A DNA stretch of 64,000 bases, from NCBI GenBank assembly GCA_016183655.1, contig JACPEH010000008.1, forward strand, positions 62,001 through 126,000. Direction: 5' to 3'. The notes beneath the pieces were generated by a model. That model ran no database searches and had not been told where the DNA came from. It worked only from the letters and a program-made list of their open reading frames with translations. Shown here one piece after another: positions 19,906 to 30,572 of the stretch. Position 1 is the stretch's first letter; each line of letters starts with the position of its first letter. Source of the DNA: Rhodocyclales bacterium. Its GTDB lineage: Bacteria > Pseudomonadota > Gammaproteobacteria > Burkholderiales > Rhodocyclaceae. The translations under genes and the position numbers were made by a program.

Positions 19906-22380
19906 ATGAGCGAAGCCCCCCGGCAGTACGCGCTTCCGGCCACCGGAGACGGCGCGCTGCTGCAGACGCTGCTGACCGCCGAGCTCGGCCTCCTGATCGT
20001 CGCCGTCGACGGCGACGGACGCGTCCGCCACTGCAACCCGCTCGCCCGCCGCCTGCTCGAACCGCTCGCCGGTCCCCTCCCCGGCCGCCTGCTGGCCGAT
20101 ATCCACGCCGAGCTGGGTGTCGACCACCGGCGCTACCTCGCCGCCGCGGACAAGGCGATTGCCGACGGCAGCTACCGCTTCCGGCAGCGCATCGAAACCG
20201 GCAGCAGCGTCGTCCATCTCGACTCCTGCATGCTGCCGCTGTTCGACGCGCCGCACCAACTCACCGGTTTCGTCCTGGTGTCGCGGGACTGCACCGAGCT
20301 CGTGCTCGCCGACGACGTCCGCCGCAAGCTCAGCCGCGCCGTGGAGCAGAGTCCGGTGGCGATCACCATCGCCGACACCACCGGCCGCATCGAATACGTC
20401 AACGCCCGCTACACCGAGGTCACCGGCTACCGCCCCGAGGAGGTGATCGGCAGCAAGGTCGGCGTGCAGAAATCCGGGCTGACGCCGCCGGAAACCTATG
20501 CCGACCTGTGGCAGACCATCCGCCGCGGGCAGGACTGGCGCGGCGAGCTGTACAACCGGCGCAAGGACGGCCGGCTCTACTGGGACAGCGTGCACATCGT
20601 GCCGATCGTCGACGACAGCGGCGCGATCAGCCACTACCTGAGCATCCAGGAGGACATCAGCGAGCGCAAGCAGAACGAGGAAACGATCCGGCTGTGGGCG
20701 ACCGTCTTCGAAAACAGCGGCGAGGCGGTGATGATCACCGACCCCGACAACCGCATCATCTCGGTCAACCAGGCCTTCACCTACATCACCGGCTACGCGC
20801 CCGGCGAAGTGATCGGCCAGAACCCGTCGCTGCTCGGCTCCGGCCGCCACGATGCCGCGTTCTTCGCCGAGATGTGGCACCGCCTCACCGCCAGCGGCCA
20901 CTGGCAGGGCGAAATCTGGGACCGCCGGAAGAGCGGCGAGGTCTACCCGAAATGGCTCGGCATCTCGGCGGTGCGCGACTCGCACGAGCGGCTGACGCAC
21001 TACGTCGCGGTCTTTTCCGACATCAGCGAGCGCAAGGCGGCGCAGGAACGGATCGAATACCTCGCCCGCCACGACCCGCTCACCGGCCTGCCCAACCGCG
21101 CGACCCTCGCCGACCGGCTGGAACAGGCGCTGGCGCACGCCGACCGATCGGGAAACCAGGTCGCCCTGCTGTTCCTCGACCTCGACCGCTTCAAGACGAT
21201 CAACGACTCGCTCGGCCACCCGGTCGGCGACGCGCTGCTGCAGGAGCTGACCCGCCGGCTGAAGGCGGCGATGCGCGAGACCGACACCATCAGCCGTCTC
21301 GGCGGCGACGAGTTCGTCGTCCTCATCGGCAACCTGAACGACGCCAATACCGCCGCCGAAATCGCCGAAAAGATCCTCGACCTCGCGCACCGCCCGTTCA
21401 CCATCGACAGCCATACCCTGACCACGTCGATCTCGATCGGCATCACGCTGTTCCCCGACGACGGCCGCGATTTCGAAACGCTGCTGAAGAAGGCCGACGT
21501 CGCCATGTATCACGCCAAGGACGCCGGGCGGAACACCTACCGCTTCTTCACCGAGCAGATGAACGCGCACGCGCTCGAACGCCTGCTGATCCAGAACCAC
21601 CTGCAGCAGGCAATCGCCAAGAACGAATTCGTCCTCCATTTCCAGCCGCAGGTCGCCCTCGACACCGGCCGCATCATCGGCGTCGAGGCGCTGGTGCGCT
21701 GGCGCAACCCGGACCTGGGCATGGTCCCGCCCGACCGCTTCATCCCGATGGCCGAGGAGAACGGAGCCATCGTCTCGATCGGCGACTGGGTACTGCGCGA
21801 AGCCTGCCGCCAGGCCAAGGCCTGGCACGACGAGGGGCTGGACCCGATCCCGGTGGCGGTGAACATCTCGGCGCTGCAGCTCAAGCACGGCGACTTCGTC
21901 GAGCGCGTGCTGCGCATCCTCGACGAAACCGGCCACGACCCGGCGATGCTCGAACTGGAGTTCACCGAATCGGTCCTCATCCAGGACATCGACCGCGTGC
22001 TCGGCCAGGTGCGCCAGCTGAAGGCACACGGCATCACCGTCGCCATCGACGACTTCGGCACCGGCTATTCGAGCCTCTCCTACCTGAAGCGGCTCGACGT
22101 CGACCGGCTGAAGATCGACCGTTCGTTCATCCGCGACATCGGCAGCGACCCGGACGATGCGGCGATCGTCCGCGCCGTGACGCAGATGGCGCGCAGCCTG
22201 CGCCTGAAGATCCTCGCCGAGGGCGCGGAAACGGCCGAACAGACCCGCTTCCTGCTCGCCGAAGGCTGCCGCGAGGTGCAGGGCTTCCTCTACTCGCGGC
22301 CGCTCCCGGCCGACGCCTTCGCCGCCCTCTACCGCGAGTCGGGCGGCCTGCTCAGCCGCGCGTCGCCGGCGTCCAGATAG
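19906..22380 (+). CDS. PAS-PAS-PAS-GGDEF-EAL cyclic-di-GMP enzyme
   Basis: Soluble 824-residue protein with three PAS domains (about 20-130, 140-255 with NARYTEVTGYRPEEVIGSK, and 265-380 with NQAFTYITGYAPGEVIGQN). An intact GGDEF domain (GGDEF at 466-470) follows, with an RETD inhibitory site five residues upstream, then an EAL domain (EAL at 594-596, IDDFGTGYSSLSYLKRL). Both catalytic domains keep their key residues, so it could make and degrade cyclic di-GMP, with PAS inputs choosing. An AAAGGAGG ribosome site precedes the ATG. It is not clearly cotranscribed with dctSR (137-base gap). Its end overlaps tilS by 29 bases, tail to tail. Confidence 0.93.
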   Translation: MSEAPRQYALPATGDGALLQTLLTAELGLLIVAVDGDGRVRHCNPLARRLLEPLAGPLPGRLLADIHAELGVDHRRYLAAADKAIADGSYRFRQRIETGSSVVHLDSCMLPLFDAPHQLTGFVLVSRDCTELVLADDVRRKLSRAVEQSPVAITIADTTGRIEYVNARYTEVTGYRPEEVIGSKVGVQKSGLTPPETYADLWQTIRRGQDWRGELYNRRKDGRLYWDSVHIVPIVDDSGAISHYLSIQEDISERKQNEETIRLWATVFENSGEAVMITDPDNRIISVNQAFTYITGYAPGEVIGQNPSLLGSGRHDAAFFAEMWHRLTASGHWQGEIWDRRKSGEVYPKWLGISAVRDSHERLTHYVAVFSDISERKAAQERIEYLARHDPLTGLPNRATLADRLEQALAHADRSGNQVALLFLDLDRFKTINDSLGHPVGDALLQELTRRLKAAMRETDTISRLGGDEFVVLIGNLNDANTAAEIAEKILDLAHRPFTIDSHTLTTSISIGITLFPDDGRDFETLLKKADVAMYHAKDAGRNTYRFFTEQMNAHALERLLIQNHLQQAIAKNEFVLHFQPQVALDTGRIIGVEALVRWRNPDLGMVPPDRFIPMAEENGAIVSIGDWVLREACRQAKAWHDEGLDPIPVAVNISALQLKHGDFVERVLRILDETGHDPAMLELEFTESVLIQDIDRVLGQVRQLKAHGITVAIDDFGTGYSSLSYLKRLDVDRLKIDRSFIRDIGSDPDDAAIVRAVTQMARSLRLKILAEGAETAEQTRFLLAEGCREVQGFLYSRPLPADAFAALYRESGGLLSRASPASR

Positions 22381-23701
22381 GCAGCACGCCGGCTTCGCCC
22401 GCGGCCGCCGCATGGCGCGCAGCGACCCCGATGCCGGCCACCCACAGCAGCTCGTCGCCGCGCCAGAGCAGCGGCAGCAAGGCGCGTTGCCAGGGCGGCA
22501 CGGCGGATTCCTGCAGCAGTTTCTTCAGCGGCCGGCGCGGCCGGCGCAGATCCGGCTGCAGATGCTCCCCGCCCTGACGCACGCGGATCGCCAGCTCTCC
22601 GCCGGACAGCAGGTCGCGACGCAGGCCGATGCCCGGGCCGAAATCGAAGCGGAGCACGCCGCCGGCCCATGGCAGTTGCGCCTCGCCGCGCCAACAGATG
22701 GTTGCCGGCAGCGCCAGCGGTGCCGGACAAAGATGCAGGCAGCCGCGAAAAACGCGCAGCGTGCCGCCGTCGAGCGCAAAGACCGGGGCGGCTGCAGCCC
22801 CGGCCGCCGCCAGCTGCCGCAACATCTCGGCCAGGTAACGGGCATCCGGCATGCGCCAGCCGTGGCAGCGCAGATGATGCCGCAGCAGGTTGGCACGTCG
22901 TTCGGGGGGGAGCGCATTGAACGCCGGCAGCCGCAGGCAGCCGCCGTCGATGACGCCGGCAGCGTCCGCCACAGCCACCGCCTCCGCCAGCGCCCCGCTC
23001 TCGCCGAGGTGCGCCGCACTGCGCGCCAGCGCAGCCGCCGGTTCGGGGAAAACGGTGGCGAGCAGCGGCAACACGTCGTTTCTCAGGAAATTCCGGCGCA
23101 GGCGGCGGTCGGCATTGCTTTCGTCGTCGATCCAGGCCAGCTCCCGCGCCGCCAGCCAGCGCTCGATGTCGCTTCGCGCCACGGCGAGCAAGGGGCGCAC
23201 CAGCCGCAGCGGCGCCGCCGCCGACAGCGCCCGCTCCTCGGGCATCGCCGCCAGCCCGTGCACGCCGGCACCGCGCAGCAGGTTGAGCAGCAGCGTTTCC
23301 GCCTGGTCGTCGCGATGGTGCGCCAGCGCCAGCCAGTCCGCATCGCAGGCGGCGAAGGCTGCGTAACGCGCCCGCCGCGCGGCCGCCTCCAACCCTTCGC
23401 CGGCATCGTCGGCAACCCGGACGCGGCGCACCTGCAGCGGGATGCCGAGCCGGCGGCAGAGGTCGGCGCAGAACGCGGCCCAGGCGTCGGCGTTCGCCGA
23501 CAGGCCATGGTGGACATGCAGTGCGGAAAGTTCGATCGGCAGCGTGGCGCGGGTTTCGGCCAGCGCCTGCAGCAGGGCGACGGAGTCGCGTCCGCCGGAG
23601 AGGGCGACGCAGACGCGCCGGCCCTGCGGGAGCCGCGGCGCGAAGAAGGCCGCGACCCGCTCCGGCAGCTCAGTCGGCGGGCTGTTCCTTGAAGCGGCCA
23701 T
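22352..23701 (-). CDS. tilS: tRNA(Ile)-lysidine synthetase
   Basis: TilS ligates lysine to C34 of the CAU-anticodon tRNA-Ile so that it reads AUA. 449 residues. The PP-loop ATP-pyrophosphatase motif [13 protein letters not shown] is near residue 35, followed by [15 protein letters not shown] and [19 protein letters not shown], which are family signatures. C-terminal substrate-binding domains end near the stop. The ATG lies 32 bases inside the end of accA, so translation is probably coupled. Confidence 0.95.
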   Translation of the reverse strand: MAASRNSPPTELPERVAAFFAPRLPQGRRVCVALSGGRDSVALLQALAETRATLPIELSALHVHHGLSANADAWAAFCADLCRRLGIPLQVRRVRVADDAGEGLEAAARRARYAAFAACDADWLALAHHRDDQAETLLLNLLRGAGVHGLAAMPEERALSAAAPLRLVRPLLAVARSDIERWLAARELAWIDDESNADRRLRRNFLRNDVLPLLATVFPEPAAALARSAAHLGESGALAEAVAVADAAGVIDGGCLRLPAFNALPPERRANLLRHHLRCHGWRMPDARYLAEMLRQLAAAGAAAAPVFALDGGTLRVFRGCLHLCPAPLALPATICWRGEAQLPWAGGVLRFDFGPGIGLRRDLLSGGELAIRVRQGGEHLQPDLRRPRRPLKKLLQESAVPPWQRALLPLLWRGDELLWVAGIGVAARHAAAAGEAGVLPIWTPATRG

Positions 23702-24638
23702 AGGCCATCAGCCGCTCGAAACGGGCCGCCAGCAGTTCGTCGGCGGACAGGCCGGTGGTCTGCTTGAGCGCGTCCTGCAAGGCCTTCTTCAGGTTCTGCG
23801 CCATCGCCACGTAGTCGCGGTGGGCGCCACCGCAGGGTTCGCTCACGATCTTGTCGATCAGGCCCAGCGTCTTCAGGCGCTGCGCGGTGATGCCCATGGT
23901 CTCGGCAGCATCGGCGGCGCGCTCGGCGCTCTTCCACAGAATCGAGGCGCAGCCCTCCGGCGAGATCACCGAATAGGTCGAGTACTGCAGCATCTGCACC
24001 ACGTCGCCGACGGCGATCGCCAGCGCACCGCCGGAACCGCCCTCGCCGATGATGGTGACGATCACCGGCACCTTCAGCTCGGCCATCACGTAGAGGTTGC
24101 GGCCTATCGCCTCGGACTGGCCGCGCTCTTCGGCGTCGATGCCGGGATAAGCGCCCGGCGTGTCGACGAAGGTCAGCACCGGGATGCCGAACTTCTCGGC
24201 CAGCTTCATCAGGCGCAGCGCCTTGCGGTAGCCCTCGGGACGCGGCATGCCGAAGTTGCGGTAGATCTTTTCCTTGGTGTCGCGGCCTTTCTGGTGGCCG
24301 ATGACCATCACCGGCTGGCCGTTGAAACGGGCCAGGCCGCCGACGATCGCATGGTCGTCGGCGAAGGCGCGGTCGCCGTGCAGTTCGCGGAAGTCGGTGA
24401 AGATGCGTTCGATGTAGTCGAGCGTGTACGGGCGCTGCGCGTGGCGCGCCACCTGCGAGATCTGCCAGGGTGAGAGCTTGGCGTAGATGTCCTTGGTCAG
24501 CTGCTCGCTCTTCTTGGCGAGGCGGCCGATCTCTTCCGAGATGTCCACCGCCGAGTCGTCCTGGACGAAGCGGAGCTCTTCGATCTTGGTTTCGAGTTCG
24601 GCGATCGGCTGTTCGAAATCGAGGAAACTGATTTTCAT
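23670..24638 (-). CDS. accA: acetyl-CoA carboxylase carboxyltransferase subunit alpha
   Basis: Alpha half of the carboxyltransferase that, with AccD, makes malonyl-CoA for fatty acid synthesis. 322 residues, normal length. It opens [20 protein letters not shown] and carries the family segments [38 protein letters not shown] and [15 protein letters not shown] (oxyanion-hole glycines). accA-tilS overlap, the common betaproteobacterial pair. Confidence 0.97.
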   Translation of the reverse strand: MKISFLDFEQPIAELETKIEELRFVQDDSAVDISEEIGRLAKKSEQLTKDIYAKLSPWQISQVARHAQRPYTLDYIERIFTDFRELHGDRAFADDHAIVGGLARFNGQPVMVIGHQKGRDTKEKIYRNFGMPRPEGYRKALRLMKLAEKFGIPVLTFVDTPGAYPGIDAEERGQSEAIGRNLYVMAELKVPVIVTIIGEGGSGGALAIAVGDVVQMLQYSTYSVISPEGCASILWKSAERAADAAETMGITAQRLKTLGLIDKIVSEPCGGAHRDYVAMAQNLKKALQDALKQTTGLSADELLAARFERLMAYGRFKEQPAD

Positions 24639-24819
24639 GGAAAGCCTGCTTGTTTGGGTCGGCGCGTATTCTACCGCAAAGGAAAAGTCGCGCCGCCGGG
24701 CAATTCCGCCTCCCGCATGGCGAAACAGCCCGCCGGCATGACAATCGCCCGCCTGCCGTGTTCCGCGGCCCGGCGGGAAGCATTACACTTGAATAAATCG
24801 GAACAATGGGAAGGCTAGG

Positions 24820-27783
24820 ATGATGCACGGCGACGGGCTGCAGCCACCGCTGATCCTGATCGTGGACGATACGGCAGAAGACCTGGCGATCGTTTCCGGA
24901 ATGTTGCGCCCGCTCGGCGCCGAGATCCGCACCGCCCGGAGCGGCTCTCTCGCCGTGACGGCCAGCCGCCAGGAACCGCATCCCGACCTCATCCTGCTCG
25001 ACATCCTGATGCCGGACACCGATGGGCACGCCATCCTCGCCGAACTGCGCCAGGATCCGTCCACCCGGGACATTCCGGTGATCTTCCTCACCGCCCGTCA
25101 CGACCCCGGCGAGGAGGCCCGCGGCCTGCGCGAGGGCGCTGCCGATTTCATCATCAAGCCGATTCACGCCACGATCCTGCTCGCCCGCGTGCGCGCCCAG
25201 CTCGAACTGGCGAACGCACGCCAGCTGCTGGCCCGGCAAAACGAATGGCTGGAGCGGGAAGTGGCCCGCCGCGTCGGCGAGAACATGAAGCTGGAAACCC
25301 GCCTGCAGCTGGCGCTGGATGCCTCCGGCCTCGGCGTCTGGGAATACAGCCACGGCACCGGGCAGAGCCAGTGGTCGCGCTCGCTGTGCGCAATGCTCGG
25401 CCGCGACGCGGGCCCCGCCGGCATCGCCGAGTATCTCGACCTGGTCCACCCGGAAGACCGGCCGCTGGTCGAACGCATCATCCGGCCGGCATTGCAGGCA
25501 GGCACTCCGATCCATGTGCCGGAGTGCCGCCTGCGGCGGGGCGACGGCAGTTGGCTGTGGGTCGAGACGCGCGGCCGCGCCGTCCTCTGCGACAGCAACG
25601 ATCAGCCGCAACTGACCGTCGGCACCATGGCCGATATCAGCATGCGCAAGGCGGCCGACATGGAGCGCATGCTGTCCGCGGCAGTATTTTCCGGGATCGA
25701 GAACGGGATCGTCGTCACCGATGCCGACGGCACCATCCTGCTGGTCAACGACGCCTTTTGCCGGATCACCAGCTACGGCGCCGACGAGTTGCTTGGTCAA
25801 CGTCCGCGCCTGCTGCACTCCGGACTGCACGACGCCCCCTTCTACCGGGCGATCTGGGCGCAGATCGGCGACAGCGGCTCCTGGCAGGGAGAAATCACCG
25901 ACCGCCGCAAGGACGGCGAGCTGGTCAGCGAATGGCTGACCATTTCCGCCGTGCGCGATGCCGGCGGCAAGACGACCCACTACGTCGGCATCTACAGCGA
26001 CCTCGCCGGGCGGAGAGCCGCCGACACGCGTATCGAATACCTGTCCAGCCACGACCCGCTGACCGCACTGCCCAACCGCAACCTGCTCGCCGACCGGCTG
26101 ACGCAGGCGCTGCTGACGGCGCAACGCTTCCAGCGTACGGTGGCCTTCATTGCGCTCGACCTCGATCACTTCCACGCGATCAACGAAACGCTGGGCCCGG
26201 CCGCCGGCGACCAGGTGCTGGTCGAGGTTTCGCGGCGGCTGGCCTTGCAGATGCGAGAAGGCGACTCGCTCGGCCGCAAGTCCGGCGACGAATTCGCCTT
26301 CGTCATGGCTGCCATCGCGCACGAGCGGGATCTGCTGGCGCTGATCACCCGGATCCAGGAGGCATTGACCGCGCCTTTCGCGGTCGCCGGGCGCTCGGTA
26401 TCGCTGACGGCGGCAATCGGCTGCAGCGTTTACCCGCGCGACGGGGATGCTGCCGAGGCGCTGATCCGCGGCGCCGACATCGCGCTGGTGCGGGCACGCC
26501 AGGCCGGCCGCGGCGCAACCCGCTTCTTCTCACCGCAGATGGAGGCGCAGGCGCGGCGGCACGCGGCGCTGGAAAACGGGCTGCGCGGCGCCCTCGAACG
26601 CCATGAGCTGAGTATCGCCTACCAGCCGCAAATCAGCCTGGACAGCGGCAACCTGCTCGGCATGGAGGCGCTGCTCCGCTGGCACAGCCCGCAGCTCGGC
26701 GACGTGTCGCCGGCCGAGTTCATTCCCGTCGCGGAAGAGTCCGGGCTGATCGCGGCGATCGGCGAATGGGTGCTGCACACCGCCTGCGAGCAGACCCGGC
26801 GCTGGCACGAGCTGGGCCACGCCACGCTGCGCGTCGCCGTCAACCTTTCCCCGCGCCAGTTCCGCAACGCCGACTTGGTCGGACTGGTACGCCGGGTGCT
26901 CGCCGACAGCGGCCTGACGCCCTCGACGCTCGAACTTGAAATCACCGAAGGGGCCGTCATCGACGAGGTCGACGAGGCCGTCGCCGTCTGCCACCAGCTC
27001 AAGGAGCTGGGCGTCAAGCTGTCGCTCGACGACTTCGGCACCGGCCACTCGTCGCTGGCCTACATTTCGCGCTTCCCGTTCGACAAGCTGAAGATCGACC
27101 AGAGCTTTGTCCGCGACATCGTCGAGAGCCCGGTCAACGCGGCGATTGCCACGGCGGCGATCGTCATGGCGCGCAGCCTCGACCTGACGGTCGTCGCCGA
27201 AGGCGTCGAGACCGAAGCGCAGGCGCACTTCCTGCGCTCGCGTCATTGCGACGCGATCCAGGGCTACCTGTACAGCCGGCCGCTCGACGCCGACCGCTTC
27301 GCCTGTCTGATCGCCGACGCCCCGCGTCTGGCCATGCCCGCGGCCGACCAGGAGGAAGCGCCGACGCTGCTGCTGGTCGACGACGAGCCGCAAGTCCTGG
27401 CATCGCTTTCCCGCCTGCTGCGCCGGGAGGGCTACCGGATCCTGACCGCCGCCAACCCGAAGGAGGCCTTCGACCTGCTCGCCCGGCACAAGATCCATGT
27501 CGTCGTCTCCGACCAGCGCATGCCGAAAATGTCGGGCACCGAGTTCTTCGCCCGCGTCCGCCAGCTCTACCCGCAGACGATCCGCCTCGTCCTCACCGGC
27601 TATACCGACCTCGCCTCGGTGACCGACGCGATCAATCGCGGCGCCATCTACAAGTTCCTGACCAAACCCTGGGACGACGACCAGATGCGCGAGCAGCTCC
27701 GCGAAGCCTTCCGCCTGGTGCGCGAACTTTCCCGGCAGCAGGCCGAGGCCCCCGGCGGCGGACGGGCGGGAGGGCCGGGATGA
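24820..27783 (+). CDS. REC-PAS-PAS-GGDEF-EAL-REC response regulator
   Basis: 987-residue soluble protein. Order: receiver 1 (about 6-125, Asp61 in LLDILMPDTDG, Lys in IIKPIH), coiled linker, PAS (about 160-280), PAS (285-405, NDAFCRITSYGADELLGQ), GGDEF domain with SGDEF at 488-492 and upstream REGD site, EAL domain (EAL 616-618, LDDFGTGHSSLAYI). Receiver 2 follows (about 845-965, Asp898 in VVSDQRMPKMSG, Lys in FLTKPWDD). The first Gly of GGDEF is replaced by Ser, so cyclase activity is uncertain, while EAL residues look complete. The second receiver resembles those of RpfG-like regulators. It is followed after 52 bases by a kinase gene that may phosphorylate it. Confidence 0.92.
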   Translation: MMHGDGLQPPLILIVDDTAEDLAIVSGMLRPLGAEIRTARSGSLAVTASRQEPHPDLILLDILMPDTDGHAILAELRQDPSTRDIPVIFLTARHDPGEEARGLREGAADFIIKPIHATILLARVRAQLELANARQLLARQNEWLEREVARRVGENMKLETRLQLALDASGLGVWEYSHGTGQSQWSRSLCAMLGRDAGPAGIAEYLDLVHPEDRPLVERIIRPALQAGTPIHVPECRLRRGDGSWLWVETRGRAVLCDSNDQPQLTVGTMADISMRKAADMERMLSAAVFSGIENGIVVTDADGTILLVNDAFCRITSYGADELLGQRPRLLHSGLHDAPFYRAIWAQIGDSGSWQGEITDRRKDGELVSEWLTISAVRDAGGKTTHYVGIYSDLAGRRAADTRIEYLSSHDPLTALPNRNLLADRLTQALLTAQRFQRTVAFIALDLDHFHAINETLGPAAGDQVLVEVSRRLALQMREGDSLGRKSGDEFAFVMAAIAHERDLLALITRIQEALTAPFAVAGRSVSLTAAIGCSVYPRDGDAAEALIRGADIALVRARQAGRGATRFFSPQMEAQARRHAALENGLRGALERHELSIAYQPQISLDSGNLLGMEALLRWHSPQLGDVSPAEFIPVAEESGLIAAIGEWVLHTACEQTRRWHELGHATLRVAVNLSPRQFRNADLVGLVRRVLADSGLTPSTLELEITEGAVIDEVDEAVAVCHQLKELGVKLSLDDFGTGHSSLAYISRFPFDKLKIDQSFVRDIVESPVNAAIATAAIVMARSLDLTVVAEGVETEAQAHFLRSRHCDAIQGYLYSRPLDADRFACLIADAPRLAMPAADQEEAPTLLLVDDEPQVLASLSRLLRREGYRILTAANPKEAFDLLARHKIHVVVSDQRMPKMSGTEFFARVRQLYPQTIRLVLTGYTDLASVTDAINRGAIYKFLTKPWDDDQMREQLREAFRLVRELSRQQAEAPGGGRAGGPG

Positions 27784-27835
27784 ACATATCGGCGCTGGCC
27801 TGCGGCAAGGAGCATGAATCCCGGAAAGGTACTGA

Positions 27836-29818
27836 ATGAACGACAACGATCGACAGGTGGGGCAGCGCATCGAGCCTTTCGTCCTCGACGAGCGTTTCAT
27901 GACCGGCGAACTGCTGGTCGATGGCGAGCACCGGACGCTGGCGGAATTCATCAACGAAGTCATCGGCAACTTCTCCACGGCGGCGCCCGGGGAGAAGATC
28001 GAAGGCATCGTCGACCATCTGCTGCAGTACGCCGTCACCCACTTCCGCCACGAGGAAGAACTGATGCGCCGCTGTGCCTGCGCCGCGCACTTCGTCGACG
28101 CGCACGCGCGGGTGCACGAGAATTTCGTCGGCCAGGTCACGAAGATGCGCCAGACCCTGGTCGGCGCCGACGACGCCGAACAGCTGCTGCGCTTCCTGAC
28201 CGCCTGGCTGGCCCATCACATCCTCGACATCGACCAGTCGATGGTCCGCCAGATCCGCGCCATCCGCGCCGGCACCTCGCCGGAACAGGCCTACCAGGCG
28301 GAGCGGGCACGCCTCGGAGACCCGACCTCGGCGCGGCTGCTCGACGCGATGAACTCGCTGTACCGGCTGATCGCCGCCCGCAACGACGCACTGCTGGCGA
28401 TGAACCGCAAGCTCGAGCTGGAGAACACCGCGCGCACCGAAGCGCTGGGGGCGCTGCACGACCTGGAGCTGTACCTGTCGCAGATCATCGAAGGCGACCC
28501 GGTACCGACCTTCGTCATCGACGCCAACCACTGCATCACCCACTGGAACCGCGCCTGCGCGCAGATCACCGGCAAGCCCGCCGAGGAAATGATCGGCAGC
28601 AACCGGCAGTGGGCGCCGTTCTACCCGGCGGAGCGGCCGACGATGGCCGACCTGATCGTCAACGGCGACACCGAAAGCCAGGTCGAGGCCTACTACCTCG
28701 GAACCTTCCGCCGTTCGCCGATCATCGACGGCGCCTACGAATCGGAGAATTTTTTTGCGACGATCGGCGGCGGCGGCGGCCGCTGGCTGTGCTTCACCGC
28801 CGCCCCGCTGCGCGACGCAAACGGCACGCTGATCGGCGCCATCGAGACGCTGCAGGACGTCACCGAGCGCCGCAACGCCGAGGCAGCGTTGCGCCAGCAC
28901 CAGGAACATCTCGAACACCTGATCGAGGAGCGGACCGCCGAACTGGCCGAGGCGAATACGCGACTGGCCGGCGAACGCCACGAGCTGCAGCAACTGCTGC
29001 ACACGGTCGAGCAGACGCAGCAACAGCTGCTGCAATCGGAGAAACTGGCGGCGATCGGCCAGCTCGCTGCCGGCGTCGCCCATGAAATCAACAACCCGAT
29101 CGGTTTCGTCACCTCCAACCTGGGCACGCTGAAGGACTACGTCGGCAAGTTGCTGGCGGTGATCGACGCCTATGAAGGCGCCACTCCCGAAACGCTCACG
29201 GAGAACGTCAAAGCCGCCCGCGAGCGGGCGGACCTGGAGTTCCTGCGCGAGGACATTCCGGCGCTGCTCGCCGAATCCGAGGACGGCCTGCAACGGGTCA
29301 CCCGGATCGTCCAGGACCTGCGGAATTTCTCCCGCATCGACAACGCCGAACGGGAGCGTGCCGACCTCAACGCAGCGCTGGAAAGCACGCTCAACGTGGT
29401 CTGGAACGAACTCAAGTACAAGGCGGAAGTGATTCGCGAACTGGGTGACGTTCCGCCGGTCGAATGCGTTCCCGCGCAGATCAACCAGGTCTTCATGAAC
29501 CTGCTGGTCAACGCCGCACAGGCGATTCCGCAGCGGGGCCGCATCACCCTGCGCTCGGGTGCCGGCGACGGACACGTCTGGTTCGAGATCGAGGACACCG
29601 GCAGCGGCATGCCGGAGGAAGTCAGGAAACGCATCTTCGAGCCCTTCTTCACGACCAAGCCGGTCGGCAAGGGCACCGGCCTCGGCCTGTCGATCTCCTA
29701 CGACATCATCGTCAAGAAGCACGGCGGCCGGCTCGACGTCAGCAGCGAGCCCGGCCGGGGCACCCTGTTCCGCATCAGCCTGCCATTGACGCCACCGGCC
29801 GACGGCGCCGACGCCTGA
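27836..29818 (+). CDS. hemerythrin-PAS-histidine kinase
   Basis: 660-residue cytoplasmic sensor kinase without membrane helices. Residues about 15-150 form a bacteriohemerythrin domain with the di-iron ligand pattern: His in DGEHRTLAEF, HFRHEEELMRR, HARVHENF and HHILDID. A PAS domain (IIEGDPVPTFVIDANHCITH, about 215-345) and a long coiled coil (QEHLEHLIEERTAELAEA) follow, then HisKA with His416 (GVAHEINNPIGFVTSN) and HATPase (NLLVNAAQAI, DTGSGM, GKGTGLGLSIS). An oxygen- or redox-responsive kinase is the natural reading. The transmitter closely resembles that of the kinase at 53729. Confidence 0.92.
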   Translation: MNDNDRQVGQRIEPFVLDERFMTGELLVDGEHRTLAEFINEVIGNFSTAAPGEKIEGIVDHLLQYAVTHFRHEEELMRRCACAAHFVDAHARVHENFVGQVTKMRQTLVGADDAEQLLRFLTAWLAHHILDIDQSMVRQIRAIRAGTSPEQAYQAERARLGDPTSARLLDAMNSLYRLIAARNDALLAMNRKLELENTARTEALGALHDLELYLSQIIEGDPVPTFVIDANHCITHWNRACAQITGKPAEEMIGSNRQWAPFYPAERPTMADLIVNGDTESQVEAYYLGTFRRSPIIDGAYESENFFATIGGGGGRWLCFTAAPLRDANGTLIGAIETLQDVTERRNAEAALRQHQEHLEHLIEERTAELAEANTRLAGERHELQQLLHTVEQTQQQLLQSEKLAAIGQLAAGVAHEINNPIGFVTSNLGTLKDYVGKLLAVIDAYEGATPETLTENVKAARERADLEFLREDIPALLAESEDGLQRVTRIVQDLRNFSRIDNAERERADLNAALESTLNVVWNELKYKAEVIRELGDVPPVECVPAQINQVFMNLLVNAAQAIPQRGRITLRSGAGDGHVWFEIEDTGSGMPEEVRKRIFEPFFTTKPVGKGTGLGLSISYDIIVKKHGGRLDVSSEPGRGTLFRISLPLTPPADGADA

Positions 29819-29881
29819 GCGATGTGCGCAGCACATTGCGAAGAAGTGCCCTCGGGGTGCGCCTGACTGCCGCGCGCCGGG

Positions 29882-30499
29882 TCAGTACTCGACCGGTAGC
29901 GGATCGAGGCTGCGCCACAGATACCAGGTGGCCACCGAGCGCCACGGCCGCCAGCGTTCGCCGAGTTCGGCGAGCGCCCGGCGCGGCGGCCGCTCGCCGC
30001 CGCAGTAGTGCAGCGAGACGGCCTTCTGCAGGCCGAGGTCGTCGAGCGGGAAGACGTCCGGACGCAACAGGTTGAAGATCAGGAACATCTCCGCCGTCCA
30101 CCGGCCGATGCCGCGCACGTCGGTCAGCTCGCCGATCACCGCCTCGTCCTCCATCGCCGCCCAGCGCGCCGGATCGACGCGGCCTTCGGCGAAATGCGCG
30201 GCGAGGTCTACCACGTATTCGATCTTGCGCGCCGACAGGCCGCAGCCGGCCAATCCGCCGGCACCGACGGCGAGCACCGCGTCCGGCGAGACGGCGCCGA
30301 CGACGCCGGAAAAGCGCGACCAGACGGCGTCAGCCGCCTTCACCGAAATTTGCTGGCCGACGATCGAGCGCGCCAGCGTGCCGAAGGCATCGCCGCGCGA
30401 TACCAGCGACATGCCGCGATAGCGTCGCACCAGCGCCGCCATCGTCGTGTCGTCGCGCGCCAGTGCGCGCGATGCCTTCTGCCAGTAATCGGGAACCAT
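29882..30499 (-). CDS. DNA-3-methyladenine glycosylase, HhH-GPD family
   Basis: Base-excision repair glycosylase of the AlkA type, removing alkylated purines. 205 residues. The helix-hairpin-helix (LTDVRGIGRWTAEMFLIFNL) is followed by the catalytic Asp in DVFPLDDLGLQKAV. ATG at 30499 (MVPDYWQKASRAL) is taken because it matches the family's usual beginning and length; the frame is open further upstream but there is no convincing start. Transcribed divergently from mobA. Confidence 0.9.
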   Translation of the reverse strand: MVPDYWQKASRALARDDTTMAALVRRYRGMSLVSRGDAFGTLARSIVGQQISVKAADAVWSRFSGVVGAVSPDAVLAVGAGGLAGCGLSARKIEYVVDLAAHFAEGRVDPARWAAMEDEAVIGELTDVRGIGRWTAEMFLIFNLLRPDVFPLDDLGLQKAVSLHYCGGERPPRRALAELGERWRPWRSVATWYLWRSLDPLPVEY

Positions 30500-30572
30500 G
30501 CCGGCATTGTAGCCCCCCGGCGGCGCGTACAATGCCACTCCACGATCACCCGCAGCGCAGGAAGCAGCAGCC

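Noticed and set aside
19825..22413. An 862-residue frame antisense to the first GGDEF-EAL gene
   Set aside because: Same cause: codon-biased GC-rich coding on the other strand. The plus-strand protein has clear domains.
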